The notes under the pieces were generated by a model that saw nothing but the letters and a program-made list of their open reading frames with translations, ran no database searches and was not told the origin of the DNA. From positions 62,001 to 126,000 of the forward strand of contig NZ_JAGOGJ010000002.1 of assembly GCF_017996735.1 (NCBI RefSeq): a stretch of 64,000 bases of DNA, in the 5' to 3' direction. The translations under genes were made by a program, and so were the position numbers. This document shows, in pieces, positions 15,229 through 26,345 of this stretch; the stretch's first letter is position 1, and each line of letters opens with the position of its first letter. The DNA comes from Niveispirillum sp. (GTDB taxonomy: Bacteria; Pseudomonadota; Alphaproteobacteria; Azospirillales; Azospirillaceae).

Positions 15229-18072
15229 ATGTCCAAGGTTCATCCAATGCGTTTCGCGTTGCTGGCGACGGTTGCCAGCGCCGCCATGCTGCCGGCCGCC
15301 GCGTTCGCCGCCGATGACAGCATCGTGACCCAGCGTGGCGAGACCCAGGTGGCGCAGGCCGCCCCGGCCGCCGCCCCCGCCGGTGGCGATGGCATGCTGG
15401 AAGAGATCATCGTCTCCGGCTTCCGCCAGTCGATCCAGGCGTCGCTGGAGCAGAAAAAGAACGCCACGCAGGTCGTGGAAGTGATCACCGCGGAAGATAT
15501 CGGCAAGCTGCCCGATAACTCCATCGCGGAATCGATCGCCCGTCTGCCCGGCATCGCGGCCCAGCGTATCGACGGCCGCGCCCAGTCGATCAGCCTGCGC
15601 GGCCTTGGCCCCGACTTCACCACCACGCTGCTGAACGGGCGCGAGCAGGTGACGACGGGCAACAACCGCTCCGTGGAATTCGACCAGTATCCGGCCGAAA
15701 TCTCCAGCGGCGTCGCCGTCTACAAGACGTCCCAGTCCAACGTCATCGGCCAGGGCCTGGCCGGTACCGTCGACCTGAAGACCATCCGTCCGCTGGATTA
15801 CAAGGAGCGGGTGCTGTCGGTTTCGGCCCGTACCGAATATGTGACCAACGGCAAGCTGAACAGCGACAGCGACGAATATGGCTATCGCTTCTCCGGCACC
15901 TATGTCGATCATTTCGCCAACGATACGATGGGCATCTCCATCGGCGTTTCGCACCTGATGCAGCCGACGCAGATCAAGTCGGCCCGCTTCTGGGGCGATG
16001 GCAATTATCCGCGCATCAATGACAGCCAGCCGCTGAGCGATACGGCCCCCTACATCATCGGCGGTGGTGAGTTCCGTTCGAACTCCCAGACCCTGAAGCG
16101 CACGGGCGTTGTCGCCACCTGGCAGTGGCAGCCCAGCGACAATTTCACCAGCACGACCGACTTCTATTACTCGAAGTTCGACGATGTGCAGTATCAGCGC
16201 GGCGTGGAACTGCCGCTCTGGTGGTCGGGCGCGCAATTGTCGCCGGCCAGCGTGAAGGTGGAAGACGCACTGGTCACGGCCGGCAGCTTCTCTGGCGTGA
16301 AGGGTGTGGGCCGTTCGGATATCCGCACCACCAAGGCCGACCTGTACTCCGCCGGCTGGAACGGCCAGTACAACAAGGACGAATGGACGGTCACGGCCGA
16401 TCTGGGCTACAGCTCGGCCGATCGTAAGTCCTCGCGCTTCGAAGCCTATTTCGGCACGGGCCGCAATGGCGTGGGCGCCACCGACACGGTGGGCTTCACC
16501 TCCAAGCCCGACGATTTCGGCTGGCAGTTGACGCACAATCTGAACTATGCCGACCCGAACCTGATGCTGCTGACCGATCCGGGCGGGTGGTCGGGCGGTT
16601 CCATCGGTCCGCTGGACCAGAATGGCTATCTGAACACTCCCAGCATCAATGACGAGCTGTACTCGGCCCGTTTCGATGTGCGGCGCGAGATCGAAAGCAA
16701 CGCGTTCAGCGCCATTGATGTCGGCGTGAACTACACCGACCGCAAGAAGGAATACACGCAGCCGGAATGGTACGTGGTGACCACGGCCAATGTGCAGAAC
16801 CCGACGGCGCAGCGTTCCATCGCCGTTCCGACCTCCTCGCTGCTGAAGCCAACGGATCTGTCCTGGATCGGGTTGGGCGACACGCTGGCCTTCGATCCGC
16901 GTGACCTGCTGGCCAATGGCACCTATTCGCTGGTCAAGTGCCCGCGCGACAATTGCCAGAACGACAGCGGTTACGACATCGTCGAGAAGGTGTGGACTGC
17001 CTTTGCCAAGATCGACCTGGATGCACAGCTCGGCTCCGTCGGCCTGACCGGCAATATCGGCGCCCAGTATATCCATACCGACCAGTCTTCCACGGGGCCG
17101 GCCATCACCAAGGACCCGGTGACGAACATCCCCAAATTCACGCTGCAGACGGGCGGGGCGAAATATTCCAACTTCCTGCCCAGCGTCAATCTGATCTTCA
17201 CGATGCCGAACGACGATCACAAGATCCGTCTGTCCGGCTCGCGTCAGATGGCCCGCGCCCGTCCCGACCAGTTGTCGGCCCTGTCGACCTACAATTACAA
17301 CGCCGCGCGGTACAATCAGACGGACATCGAATTCTCGCCCTGGAGTGCCGGCGGCGACAATAACGGTAATCCGAAGCTGAAGCCCTGGGTCGCCGATGCC
17401 CTGGATGCGACGTATGAGTATTACTTCGCTGACGCCGGTTACATGGCCATCAACGGCTATTACAAGTGGCTGAAGACCTATATCTACAAGGAAAAGCAGA
17501 TCATGGACTTCACCGGCTTCCCGGTGACCGGTCCGCAGCCCACCTTGTGGCAGGGTTATTCCGAGCGTCAGGCCAACGGCAATGGCGGCGACATCTATGG
17601 TGCCGAATTTGCCCTGGCGCTGCCATTCGATCTGCTCAGCGAGGCGCTGGACGGGTTCGGCATGACCGGCAATGTCGGCTACACCAAGACCACCATCCAG
17701 CCGAACCCCGGCGATCCGGCTCAGCCGATCCCCGGCTTCTCCAAGTACACGGCCGCCGGTACGCTCTATTACGACAAGAACGGCTTCCAGGCCCGTATCT
17801 CGGCCAATTACCGCTCCAAGTTCCTGGCGGAGGTCACTGGCTTCGGCCAGGGCCGTGCCCTGCGCATGGGCAAGGGCGAGACCATCTACGACGCCCAGGT
17901 GTCGTATGAGTTCCAGGAAGGGTCGCAGCTCCAGGGCCTGACGGTCATGCTCCAGGGCTACAACCTGTCCAACGAGCCCTTCATCGCCTATGGCCGTGGC
18001 GACACGCGTCTGGTGGAGCGTTACGAGGATTACGGCAGCCGTTATCTGCTGGGCGTTTCCTACAAGTTCTGA
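15229..18072 (+). CDS. TonB-dependent receptor, Caulobacter type
   Basis: Outer-membrane active transporter of 947 aa. The signal peptide (about 1-28, ending AAAFA) is followed by a TonB box-like EEIIVSGFRQSIQ, a plug domain (about 60-175: VVEVITAEDIGKLPDNSIAE, SISLRGLGPDFTTTLLNG) and a long beta-barrel ending in YLLGVSYKF with the terminal Phe used for outer-membrane assembly. LPDNSIAESIARLPGI is characteristic of the TIGR01782 (Xanthomonas-Caulobacter) subfamily, often used for plant oligosaccharides. The ATG at 15229 follows GGGGAG; GTG 15220 is an alternative. Followed by a strong terminator, then the halogenase-like and amylase genes, so maltodextrin or starch fragments are the probable substrate. 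Confidence 0.93.
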   Translation: MSKVHPMRFALLATVASAAMLPAAAFAADDSIVTQRGETQVAQAAPAAAPAGGDGMLEEIIVSGFRQSIQASLEQKKNATQVVEVITAEDIGKLPDNSIAESIARLPGIAAQRIDGRAQSISLRGLGPDFTTTLLNGREQVTTGNNRSVEFDQYPAEISSGVAVYKTSQSNVIGQGLAGTVDLKTIRPLDYKERVLSVSARTEYVTNGKLNSDSDEYGYRFSGTYVDHFANDTMGISIGVSHLMQPTQIKSARFWGDGNYPRINDSQPLSDTAPYIIGGGEFRSNSQTLKRTGVVATWQWQPSDNFTSTTDFYYSKFDDVQYQRGVELPLWWSGAQLSPASVKVEDALVTAGSFSGVKGVGRSDIRTTKADLYSAGWNGQYNKDEWTVTADLGYSSADRKSSRFEAYFGTGRNGVGATDTVGFTSKPDDFGWQLTHNLNYADPNLMLLTDPGGWSGGSIGPLDQNGYLNTPSINDELYSARFDVRREIESNAFSAIDVGVNYTDRKKEYTQPEWYVVTTANVQNPTAQRSIAVPTSSLLKPTDLSWIGLGDTLAFDPRDLLANGTYSLVKCPRDNCQNDSGYDIVEKVWTAFAKIDLDAQLGSVGLTGNIGAQYIHTDQSSTGPAITKDPVTNIPKFTLQTGGAKYSNFLPSVNLIFTMPNDDHKIRLSGSRQMARARPDQLSALSTYNYNAARYNQTDIEFSPWSAGGDNNGNPKLKPWVADALDATYEYYFADAGYMAINGYYKWLKTYIYKEKQIMDFTGFPVTGPQPTLWQGYSERQANGNGGDIYGAEFALALPFDLLSEALDGFGMTGNVGYTKTTIQPNPGDPAQPIPGFSKYTAAGTLYYDKNGFQARISANYRSKFLAEVTGFGQGRALRMGKGETIYDAQVSYEFQEGSQLQGLTVMLQGYNLSNEPFIAYGRGDTRLVERYEDYGSRYLLGVSYKF

Positions 18073-18087
18073 TCCTGCCTCCCTCTG

Positions 18088-18120
18088 CCCCCGCCGGTTT
18101 GCTGCCGGCGGGGGTTTTTC
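18088..18120 (+). terminator. Rho-independent terminator after TonB receptor
   Basis: A 10-bp stem, CCCCCGCCGG/CCGGCGGGGG, with a 7-nt loop followed by TTTTTC, 15 bp after the stop codon. It will largely separate high receptor expression from the downstream halogenase-like gene. Confidence 0.9.
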
Positions 18121-18188
18121 TTTCCTGGGGCGGCACATATAACTCGTGCCTGCGCTATCCTTTCTCCCCAAACCAATCGGGGAACGCC

Positions 18189-19694
18189 ATGCACAAACCC
18201 ATCCGCAGCATCGTGATCGTGGGCGGTGGCACCGCCGGCTGGATGTCGGCGGCGGCCCTGGCCCGTGTGGCCGGCAAGACGCATAAGCTGCATCTGGTGG
18301 AATCGGAGGAGATCGGCACCGTCGGGGTGGGTGAGGCGACAATTCCGCCGATCGCCACCTTCAACCGCGTGCTGGGCATCGACGAGGATGAATTCCTGCG
18401 GGCCACCAACGGCACCATCAAGCTGGGCATCGAATTCAAGGACTGGTACCGGCCGGGCCACCGCTACATGCATGCTTTCGGTGCCTTGGGCCGTCCGCTG
18501 GGCATGACCCAATTCCACCATGTCTGGCGCCGGGCCAACGCGCTGGGGCTGGATGGCGACTGGGAACAGTATGTCTACAATACCGTGGCCGCCCGCGCCC
18601 TGCGCTATGGAAGGCCGGGGCCGCAGCGGCGCACGCCGCTGGAACCGCTGACCCATGCCTTCCATTTCGATGCAGGCCTCTATGCCGCCTTCCTGCGCCG
18701 CTTCGCCACCGAACGCGGGGTCGTGCGTACCGAAGGCAAGATCCGCCGCACCCTGCTGAACGCCTTCAACGGCCATGTAGAGGCCGTGGAGATGGAGAAC
18801 GGGACGAAGATCGAGGGCGACCTGTTCATCGATTGCTCGGGCTTCCGGGGCCTGCTGATCGAACAGGCGCTGGGCACGGGGTTCGAGGACTGGTCACACT
18901 GGCTGCCCTGCGACCGGGCCTGGGCCGTGCCCTGCGCCAATGGCGGCGAATTCACGCCCTATACCCGTTCCACGGCCCATGGTGCCGGCTGGCAATGGCG
19001 CATCCCGTTGCAGCACCGCATCGGCAACGGCCATGTCTTCGCCAGCCGCTACATGGGGGAGGAACAGGCCCGCGACATCCTGATGGCCAATCTGGATGGG
19101 CAGCCCCAGGCCGACCCCCGTCTGCTGCGCTTTACGGCCGGGCGTCGCAGGAAGATGTGGAACCGCAACGTCATCGCCGTGGGCCTGTCCAGCGGCTTCC
19201 TGGAACCGCTGGAAAGCACCTCCATCCATCTGGTGCAGTCTGCCATCACCCGCATCCTGATGGCCCTGCCAAATGACGGGATCGACGCCGTGGAAGTGGA
19301 TGATTTTAATGAGAAGGCGCGCGTCGAGTATGAACGCATCCGCGACTTCATCATCCTGCATTACAAGGCCACCGAACGTGACGACAGCCCGTTCTGGCGC
19401 GATTGCCGGTCCATGGAGGTTCCGGACGAACTGGCGCGGCGCATGCGCTATTTCGCCTCCCATGGCCGCGTCTCCCGCGTCTATGACGAGCTGTTCCTGG
19501 ATGTAAGCTGGATCCAGGTGTTTCTGGGCCAGGGCGTGATCCCACGGAGCTGGCATCCGCTGGCCGATCAGTTGAGCGAAACGGAGTTGAGGGAGTTCCT
19601 GGACGAGGTGAAGGGCATGATCCGGCATGAAATGGCAGTCCTGCCGACCCATGCCGATTTTATCGCCCGCCACTGTGCCGCCCGCCCCTCCTGA
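18189..19694 (+). CDS. Tryptophan-halogenase-like flavoprotein
   Basis: 501-aa member of the flavin-dependent tryptophan halogenase family (PF04820). The N-terminal FAD-binding motif is IVIVGGGTAGWMSAAALAR; the family-specific WxWxIP signature is present as WQWRIP near residue 276; VGVGEATIPP near 43 and the second FAD segment LSSGFLEPLESTSIHL are typical. In Caulobacter- and Xanthomonas-like bacteria such genes sit next to TonB receptors for sugars rather than in antibiotic clusters, and their substrate is not established. Here it lies between the TonB receptor and alpha-amylase. The ATG at 18189 follows GGGGAACGCC. Halogenation should not be assumed. Confidence 0.87.
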   Translation: MHKPIRSIVIVGGGTAGWMSAAALARVAGKTHKLHLVESEEIGTVGVGEATIPPIATFNRVLGIDEDEFLRATNGTIKLGIEFKDWYRPGHRYMHAFGALGRPLGMTQFHHVWRRANALGLDGDWEQYVYNTVAARALRYGRPGPQRRTPLEPLTHAFHFDAGLYAAFLRRFATERGVVRTEGKIRRTLLNAFNGHVEAVEMENGTKIEGDLFIDCSGFRGLLIEQALGTGFEDWSHWLPCDRAWAVPCANGGEFTPYTRSTAHGAGWQWRIPLQHRIGNGHVFASRYMGEEQARDILMANLDGQPQADPRLLRFTAGRRRKMWNRNVIAVGLSSGFLEPLESTSIHLVQSAITRILMALPNDGIDAVEVDDFNEKARVEYERIRDFIILHYKATERDDSPFWRDCRSMEVPDELARRMRYFASHGRVSRVYDELFLDVSWIQVFLGQGVIPRSWHPLADQLSETELREFLDEVKGMIRHEMAVLPTHADFIARHCAARPS

Positions 19695-19773
19695 CCCCCA
19701 AAACCCGGCGGTTCCCATCCGCCGGGCCGGCCCGGTCGCGTTGACCGGGTTCTTGCTCCCTCAAGGGAAACTG

Positions 19774-19808
19774 CGGCCGGCGGGGCGCCCCGCCGGCCGG
19801 ACTTTTCC
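19774..19808 (+). terminator. Perfect 26-bp GC palindrome, probable terminator
   Basis: The 13-bp arms CGGCCGGCGGGGC/GCCCCGCCGGCCG (19774-19799) abut without a loop and are followed by ACTTTTCC. It lies about 80 bp after the halogenase-like gene. A smaller hairpin, CCCGGCGG/CCGCCGGG, precedes it. Termination is likely but the U-tract is short. Confidence 0.6.
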
Positions 19809-19833
19809 GGGGGGAGATAGAGTTCCCGTCGCT

Positions 19834-19938
19834 CCCTCACCCTCCCATTGGCTGACGCCAACGGGCCCCTCCCTCTCCCGCAAGCGGGCGAGGGGCAACG
19901 TTTCCCGGCCCTCGCCCACGACGGTGGGAGGGTGAGGG
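19834..19938. repeat. CCCTCACCC composite palindromic repeat, copy 1
   Basis: Begins CCCTCACCCTCCCA, contains GGGCCCCTCCCTCTCCCGC and GGGCGAGGGG inward of that, and ends TGGGAGGGTGAGGG, so the outer ends are inverted repeats. Related copies lie at 56327-56471 and 62150-62300. It occupies most of the halogenase-amylase gap. Confidence 0.75.
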
Positions 19939-19977
19939 AACAACGCCCCCAACCACCCCCACTGACAAGGACCCGCC

Positions 19978-21789
19978 ATGACCCGCCTGCTGACGACCGC
20001 CGCCACCCTGCTGGCCCTGGCCGCCCCCGCGCTGGCCGACGGCCCTGCACCTTATCGCGAGCGGCCTTTTACCGATGATGTGGTCTATTTTGTCGTCACC
20101 GACCGCATGGCCAATGGCGATGCGTCCAACGACAAGGGCGGGCTTTCCGGCGGGCCGGAGCAGACGGGTTTCGATCCCACCGATATCGGCATGTTCCATG
20201 GCGGGGATTTCCAGGGGCTGGCGCAGAAGCTGGACTATATCCAGGGGCTGGGCGTCACGGCCATCTGGGTCACGCCGCCCGTCGTGAACAAGGTGGTACA
20301 CAAATATGATGGCGGCCTGTCGGCAGGCTATCACGGGTACTGGGGCCTGGATTTCCTGAATGTCGATCCGCATCTGGGAGGCAACGCGGCCTTCAAGGCC
20401 TTTGTCCAGGCCGCCCATGCCCGCAATATCAAGGTCATCATGGATATCGTGGTGAACCATACGGGCGACGTGATCCAGTACCGGGAATGCGACGGCACCA
20501 GCATGTCCAAGCCCTGTGCCTATCGGTCCAAGGGCGATTATCCCACCGCCCGCCGCGCGTCGGACGGCGCCGCCATCAATCCGGGATTCAAGGGTGACGG
20601 CCCGGCCTTCCAGACCGTGCCCAACTATCAGGCGCTGACCGACATTACCTATGCCTACACGCCCTATGTGCCGGCAGCGGAAACAACCGTGAAGAACCCC
20701 GCCTGGATGAATGATCCGCGCCATTACCATAATCGCGGTGACAGTCATTTCAGCGGGGAGGACAGCACCTTCGGCGACTTCTCCCGCCTGGACGATCTTT
20801 ACACCGAACAGCCCGTCGTGGTGGACGGGATGATCGATATCTACAAGCACTGGATCCGGGAATATGGCATCGACGGCTATCGCCTCGACACCGCCAAACA
20901 TGTGAACCCGGAATTCTGGCACCGTTTCGTGCCAGAGATCACCTCCTTCGCCAAGGCGCAGGGCATCCCCCATTTCATCATTTTCGGGGAGGTGGCGAAC
21001 GACAAGCCCGCCGATCTGGCCGCCTATACCGATATTCTGGGGCTGCCGTCGGTGCTGGATTTCGGGCTGGCCGCTGCTACGCTGGACACACTGGGCAAGG
21101 GCGCGGACCTGGATCAGTGGGACGGCCTGTTCCGCGCCGACCGGCTCTATCCCGGCGGTGACGACACCGCGCGGCAGTTGGCCACCTTCATCTCCAACCA
21201 TGACCAGGGCCGCCTGGCCTTCAAGATCCGCAGGGCCAACCCGAAGATGAAGGCGGACGAGCTGCAGGCCCGCGTCGCGCTGGGCCATGCCATCATGTTC
21301 TTCGCGCGCGGCGTGCCCGTGCTCTATTACGGCGATGAACAGGGGTTCGTGGGGCTGGCCGATGACAAGGCCTCGCGTCAGCCCCTGTTCGCCAGCGCGT
21401 CCAGGCAGTTCAACACGGAGGAACGGTTGGGCACTGTCGGCCCCCGCGCCGGCGACGCCTATCAGCCGGCCCACGCCCTGTATCGTGCCTTCGCCGAGAT
21501 GGCGGCGATCCGTCAGGCCCATCCCGGCCTGCGCCAGGGCCGTACATTGATGCGTTACTTCGAACGCAAGGGGCCGGGCCTGCTGGCCTTTTCCCGCATC
21601 GACGACACGCGCGGCGAACAGTTCCTGATCGTTGCCAACACTGACACCAAACCCCGCTCCATCACCGTCGATACAGAAGGCCCCGGCACGGCCTGGACCG
21701 CCCTGCGCGGTGCCTGCGGGGCAGGGCAGGGCAGTGCCTACAGCGTCACCGTCCCGGCACTGGATTATGTGGTGTGCCGGCGGTCCTGA
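19978..21789 (+). CDS. Exported GH13 alpha-amylase
   Basis: 603-aa glycoside hydrolase family 13 enzyme cleaving alpha-1,4-glucans. The signal peptide MTRLLTTAATLLALAAPALA is followed by a catalytic (beta/alpha)8 barrel with the four conserved regions: DIVVNHTGD (region I), DGYRLDTAKH with nucleophile Asp304 (II), IFGEVAN with acid/base Glu338 (III), and ISNHDQ with Asp409 (IV). A small beta-sandwich domain C (about 510-603) closes the chain. Probably periplasmic or secreted. It generates or trims maltodextrins for the TonB receptor upstream. The start directly follows ACAAGGACCCGCC. Confidence 0.93.
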   Translation: MTRLLTTAATLLALAAPALADGPAPYRERPFTDDVVYFVVTDRMANGDASNDKGGLSGGPEQTGFDPTDIGMFHGGDFQGLAQKLDYIQGLGVTAIWVTPPVVNKVVHKYDGGLSAGYHGYWGLDFLNVDPHLGGNAAFKAFVQAAHARNIKVIMDIVVNHTGDVIQYRECDGTSMSKPCAYRSKGDYPTARRASDGAAINPGFKGDGPAFQTVPNYQALTDITYAYTPYVPAAETTVKNPAWMNDPRHYHNRGDSHFSGEDSTFGDFSRLDDLYTEQPVVVDGMIDIYKHWIREYGIDGYRLDTAKHVNPEFWHRFVPEITSFAKAQGIPHFIIFGEVANDKPADLAAYTDILGLPSVLDFGLAAATLDTLGKGADLDQWDGLFRADRLYPGGDDTARQLATFISNHDQGRLAFKIRRANPKMKADELQARVALGHAIMFFARGVPVLYYGDEQGFVGLADDKASRQPLFASASRQFNTEERLGTVGPRAGDAYQPAHALYRAFAEMAAIRQAHPGLRQGRTLMRYFERKGPGLLAFSRIDDTRGEQFLIVANTDTKPRSITVDTEGPGTAWTALRGACGAGQGSAYSVTVPALDYVVCRRS

Positions 21790-21798
21790 CGCCTCCTT

Positions 21799-24054
<2,256 letters not shown>

Positions 24055-24183
24055 GGGGCGGGCAACTCGGTACGGGATGATTTCGCAAGCGCACAATATG
24101 CGCTCGAAACGCCCTTTTGCCCAGGGGGCTGGTCATGCCGGGACCAAGGCCCCCCTGTGCGCGCCGTCAGCGGGGCCGCCCCC

Positions 24184-25770
24184 CTACCTCACATCCACCC
24201 CATAGAAATCCAGGCGCGTGGAGGGGGAGGGGCGGAAATCGACCACTTCCGGGCGGGTGGCGGTGAAGACCTGCGGATGGGCCACCGGTATCCAGGGCAG
24301 ACCCTGTCGGAAGATTGCCTGCGCCTTGAAATAATAGGCTTTCCTTGCCTCCTGGTCCGATGTGCGCCGGGCGGCCGTGATCAGGCGGTCAAGCTCCGGG
24401 TCGCACCAGCGGGCAAGATTGCCATTGCCGGGTTTGGCGGCCTCGCAGGACAGAAGGTCGGACCAGAACCGGTCCACCTCGTCATTGGACCAGCCATACT
24501 GGGCCATCGGCGCCTCCCCGAACCGCACGCGGCGCACATACTCGCCCCATTCATAGGTGACGATCTTTGCCTTGATCCCCACCTTGGCCAGATCGGCCTG
24601 GATCATTTCCGCGATACGCCGGGGCGCCGGGTTGTACGGGCGGACGACCGGCATGGTCCATAATTCCGTCTCGAACCCGTCCTTGAACCCGGCCTCTGCC
24701 AGCAGGGCCCGGGCCTTTGCGGGATCGGGGGCCAGGTCGCGGATGCTGTCATCGTGGGCCCAGTGGCCGGGGGGAATGGGGGTCACGGCGGCCCGCCCCG
24801 TCCCCATATAGGCCTGATCCAGAATGGATTTCTTATCGACCGCCAGATTGATGGCCAGCCGCACGCGGACATCGTCGAAGGGCTTCCTGGCCATGTTCAT
24901 GGCGACATAACCCACCGACATGGCGTCCACCCCCAGCAGCCGCACATCCTTGTCCTGGCGCATGCGGTCCAGGTCGGCGGGGTTGGGATAGGTCATGGTG
25001 TGGCATTCGCCGGCTTTCAGCTTGGCGTAACGCACCGTCGCGTCGGGCGCGATGACAAAGACCAACTGGTCCAGCGGCGCCACCCCGCGCCAATAATCCT
25101 TGTTGGCGCGCATGCGCACCTCGGTATCCAGCAGGTGGCGCACCAGTTGGAAGGGACCGGTCCCGATGGGCTCCAGATCCACCTTTTCCGGCGTGCCGGC
25201 CTTCAGCATGGCGGCGCCATAGTCGGCGGACTGGATCGACATGGCGTGGCTGGCCAGCGCATAGAAGATGCCGGCATCCGGTTCCTTCAGGCGGAAGCGG
25301 ACCTTGTAGGGGTCGAGCTTTTCTACCGCGATCAGGTTGGTGGCTAGGCCCAGATTGTGGAAGGCCGGATAGATCTTGCCTCCCGCCACGGCGAAATAGG
25401 GATGGGTCTTTTCCATCTGCCGGGCGAAGGAGAAGACGACATCGTCGGCATTGAAATCGCGGCTGGGTGTGAACAGCTTGGACCGGTGCCATTTCACCCC
25501 CTGGCGCAGGGTGAAGATGATGCTCCGCCCCTCATCCGCCAGTTCCCAGCCCGTGGCCAGTTGCGGCTCCAGCTCCAGGGTGCCGCGCTTCACATTCACC
25601 AGCTTTTCATAGATCTGCTGGGCGATGTCATAGGAATTGCCGGAGGTGGAATATTGCGGGTTCAGGCTGTCCGGCGCCGCCTCGGCGCAATGGACCAGGG
25701 TTTTGGCCGGGGCGGACGCCGCACCCAGGGCCAACGCCGCTCCCAGCAGCCACATGCCCGCAACCCGCAT
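24184..25770 (-). CDS. Family 5 ABC transporter substrate-binding protein (DppA/SapA-like)
   Basis: 528-aa periplasmic solute-binding protein. The signal peptide is MRVAGMWLLGAALALGAASAPA. The mature protein begins TLVHCAEAAPDSLNPQYSTSG, typical of DppA/SapA proteins that bind peptides, followed by IYEKLVNVKRGTLELEPQLATGWE and FTLRQGVKWH, the family 5 signature. The start at 25770 follows GGAGGCGGGTG. No permease or ATPase genes lie next to it, so it is an orphan binding protein that would need components encoded elsewhere. It is divergent from the DUF983-MocR pair across a 160-bp region with a large dyad operator. Confidence 0.9.
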   Translation of the reverse strand: MRVAGMWLLGAALALGAASAPAKTLVHCAEAAPDSLNPQYSTSGNSYDIAQQIYEKLVNVKRGTLELEPQLATGWELADEGRSIIFTLRQGVKWHRSKLFTPSRDFNADDVVFSFARQMEKTHPYFAVAGGKIYPAFHNLGLATNLIAVEKLDPYKVRFRLKEPDAGIFYALASHAMSIQSADYGAAMLKAGTPEKVDLEPIGTGPFQLVRHLLDTEVRMRANKDYWRGVAPLDQLVFVIAPDATVRYAKLKAGECHTMTYPNPADLDRMRQDKDVRLLGVDAMSVGYVAMNMARKPFDDVRVRLAINLAVDKKSILDQAYMGTGRAAVTPIPPGHWAHDDSIRDLAPDPAKARALLAEAGFKDGFETELWTMPVVRPYNPAPRRIAEMIQADLAKVGIKAKIVTYEWGEYVRRVRFGEAPMAQYGWSNDEVDRFWSDLLSCEAAKPGNGNLARWCDPELDRLITAARRTSDQEARKAYYFKAQAIFRQGLPWIPVAHPQVFTATRPEVVDFRPSPSTRLDFYGVDVR

Positions 25771-25871
25771 CACCCGCCTCCATTCCGACCCATGACAGAT
25801 CAACATGGGTGGCATGGGGGCCGCAAGCGGGGCCTGCGACAAGCTGGACCAGGACAAGGGGCGGGCAGCGG

Positions 25872-25919
25872 TGTATGGACCATACAATCTCCATGCAATG
25901 TCATTGTATGGTCCATACA
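25872..25919. promoter_or_regulatory. 17-bp inverted repeat of nested TATGGACCATA dyads (MocR-type operator)
   Basis: The arms TGTATGGACCATACAAT (25872-25888) and ATTGTATGGTCCATACA (25903-25919) are perfectly complementary, with a 14-bp spacer. Each arm is itself a dyad, GTATGG-A-CCATAC, and their centres are 31 bp apart (three turns). It lies 13 bp before the DUF983 start and about 100 bp from the divergent binding-protein start. GntR/MocR dimers commonly bind such paired sites, and a MocR gene lies just downstream. Confidence 0.65.
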
Positions 25920-25931
25920 GTGGAGGGCCCC

Positions 25932-26339
25932 ATGGCCGGCAAGCAGAAGATCGATTTTTCGACGACACCCTTCGGGATCGGCATCAAGGGCAAGTGTCCG
26001 CGCTGCCGGGAGGGGTCGATCTTTTCGGGCTATCTGGCACTGGCGTCGCACTGCCCGGCCTGCGGGCTGGACCTGTCCTTCGCCGATCCGGCGGACGGCC
26101 CGGCCTTCTTCACCATGTCGATCGTCAGCTTCCCGCTGACCGGTTTTGCGGTCTGGCAGGAGATGATGTTCCAGGCGCCTTATTGGGTGCATCTGTTCAC
26201 GACCCTGCCCGTCACCATCCTGTCCGTCCTGGCCCTGTTGCGGCCGTTGAAGGGCTGGCTGGTCTGTGCCCAGTATATGAACAAGGCAGAGCAGGGGCGG
26301 CTGGATGAAGGTGGGGATGAAGGCGGTGGGCAGGGGTAG
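25932..26339 (+). CDS. DUF983 zinc-ribbon membrane protein
   Basis: 135-aa protein of the DUF983 family, function unknown. Two CxxC pairs, CPRCREGSIF near residue 22 and CPACGLDL near 42, form a likely zinc ribbon, followed by two hydrophobic segments (about 59-76 and 84-103) and a short charged tail ending in a Gly/Asp-rich run. The ATG at 25932 follows TGGAGGG. It is 6 bp upstream of the MocR gene, so the two form one transcript behind the dyad operator. What links a DUF983 protein to a PLP-type regulator is not evident. Confidence 0.82.
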   Translation: MAGKQKIDFSTTPFGIGIKGKCPRCREGSIFSGYLALASHCPACGLDLSFADPADGPAFFTMSIVSFPLTGFAVWQEMMFQAPYWVHLFTTLPVTILSVLALLRPLKGWLVCAQYMNKAEQGRLDEGGDEGGGQG

Positions 26340-26345
26340 GCGCGG

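Noticed and set aside
15178..18342. A 1054-codon open frame on the minus strand opposite the TonB receptor
   Set aside because: It is a GC-rich shadow: it has no recognisable domain, repetitive Gly/Arg/Val composition, and lies exactly opposite a receptor with clear signal, plug and barrel motifs.
18189..19694. Antibiotic-type halogenase from a secondary-metabolite cluster
   Set aside because: No synthase or tailoring genes are nearby; the context is sugar uptake.
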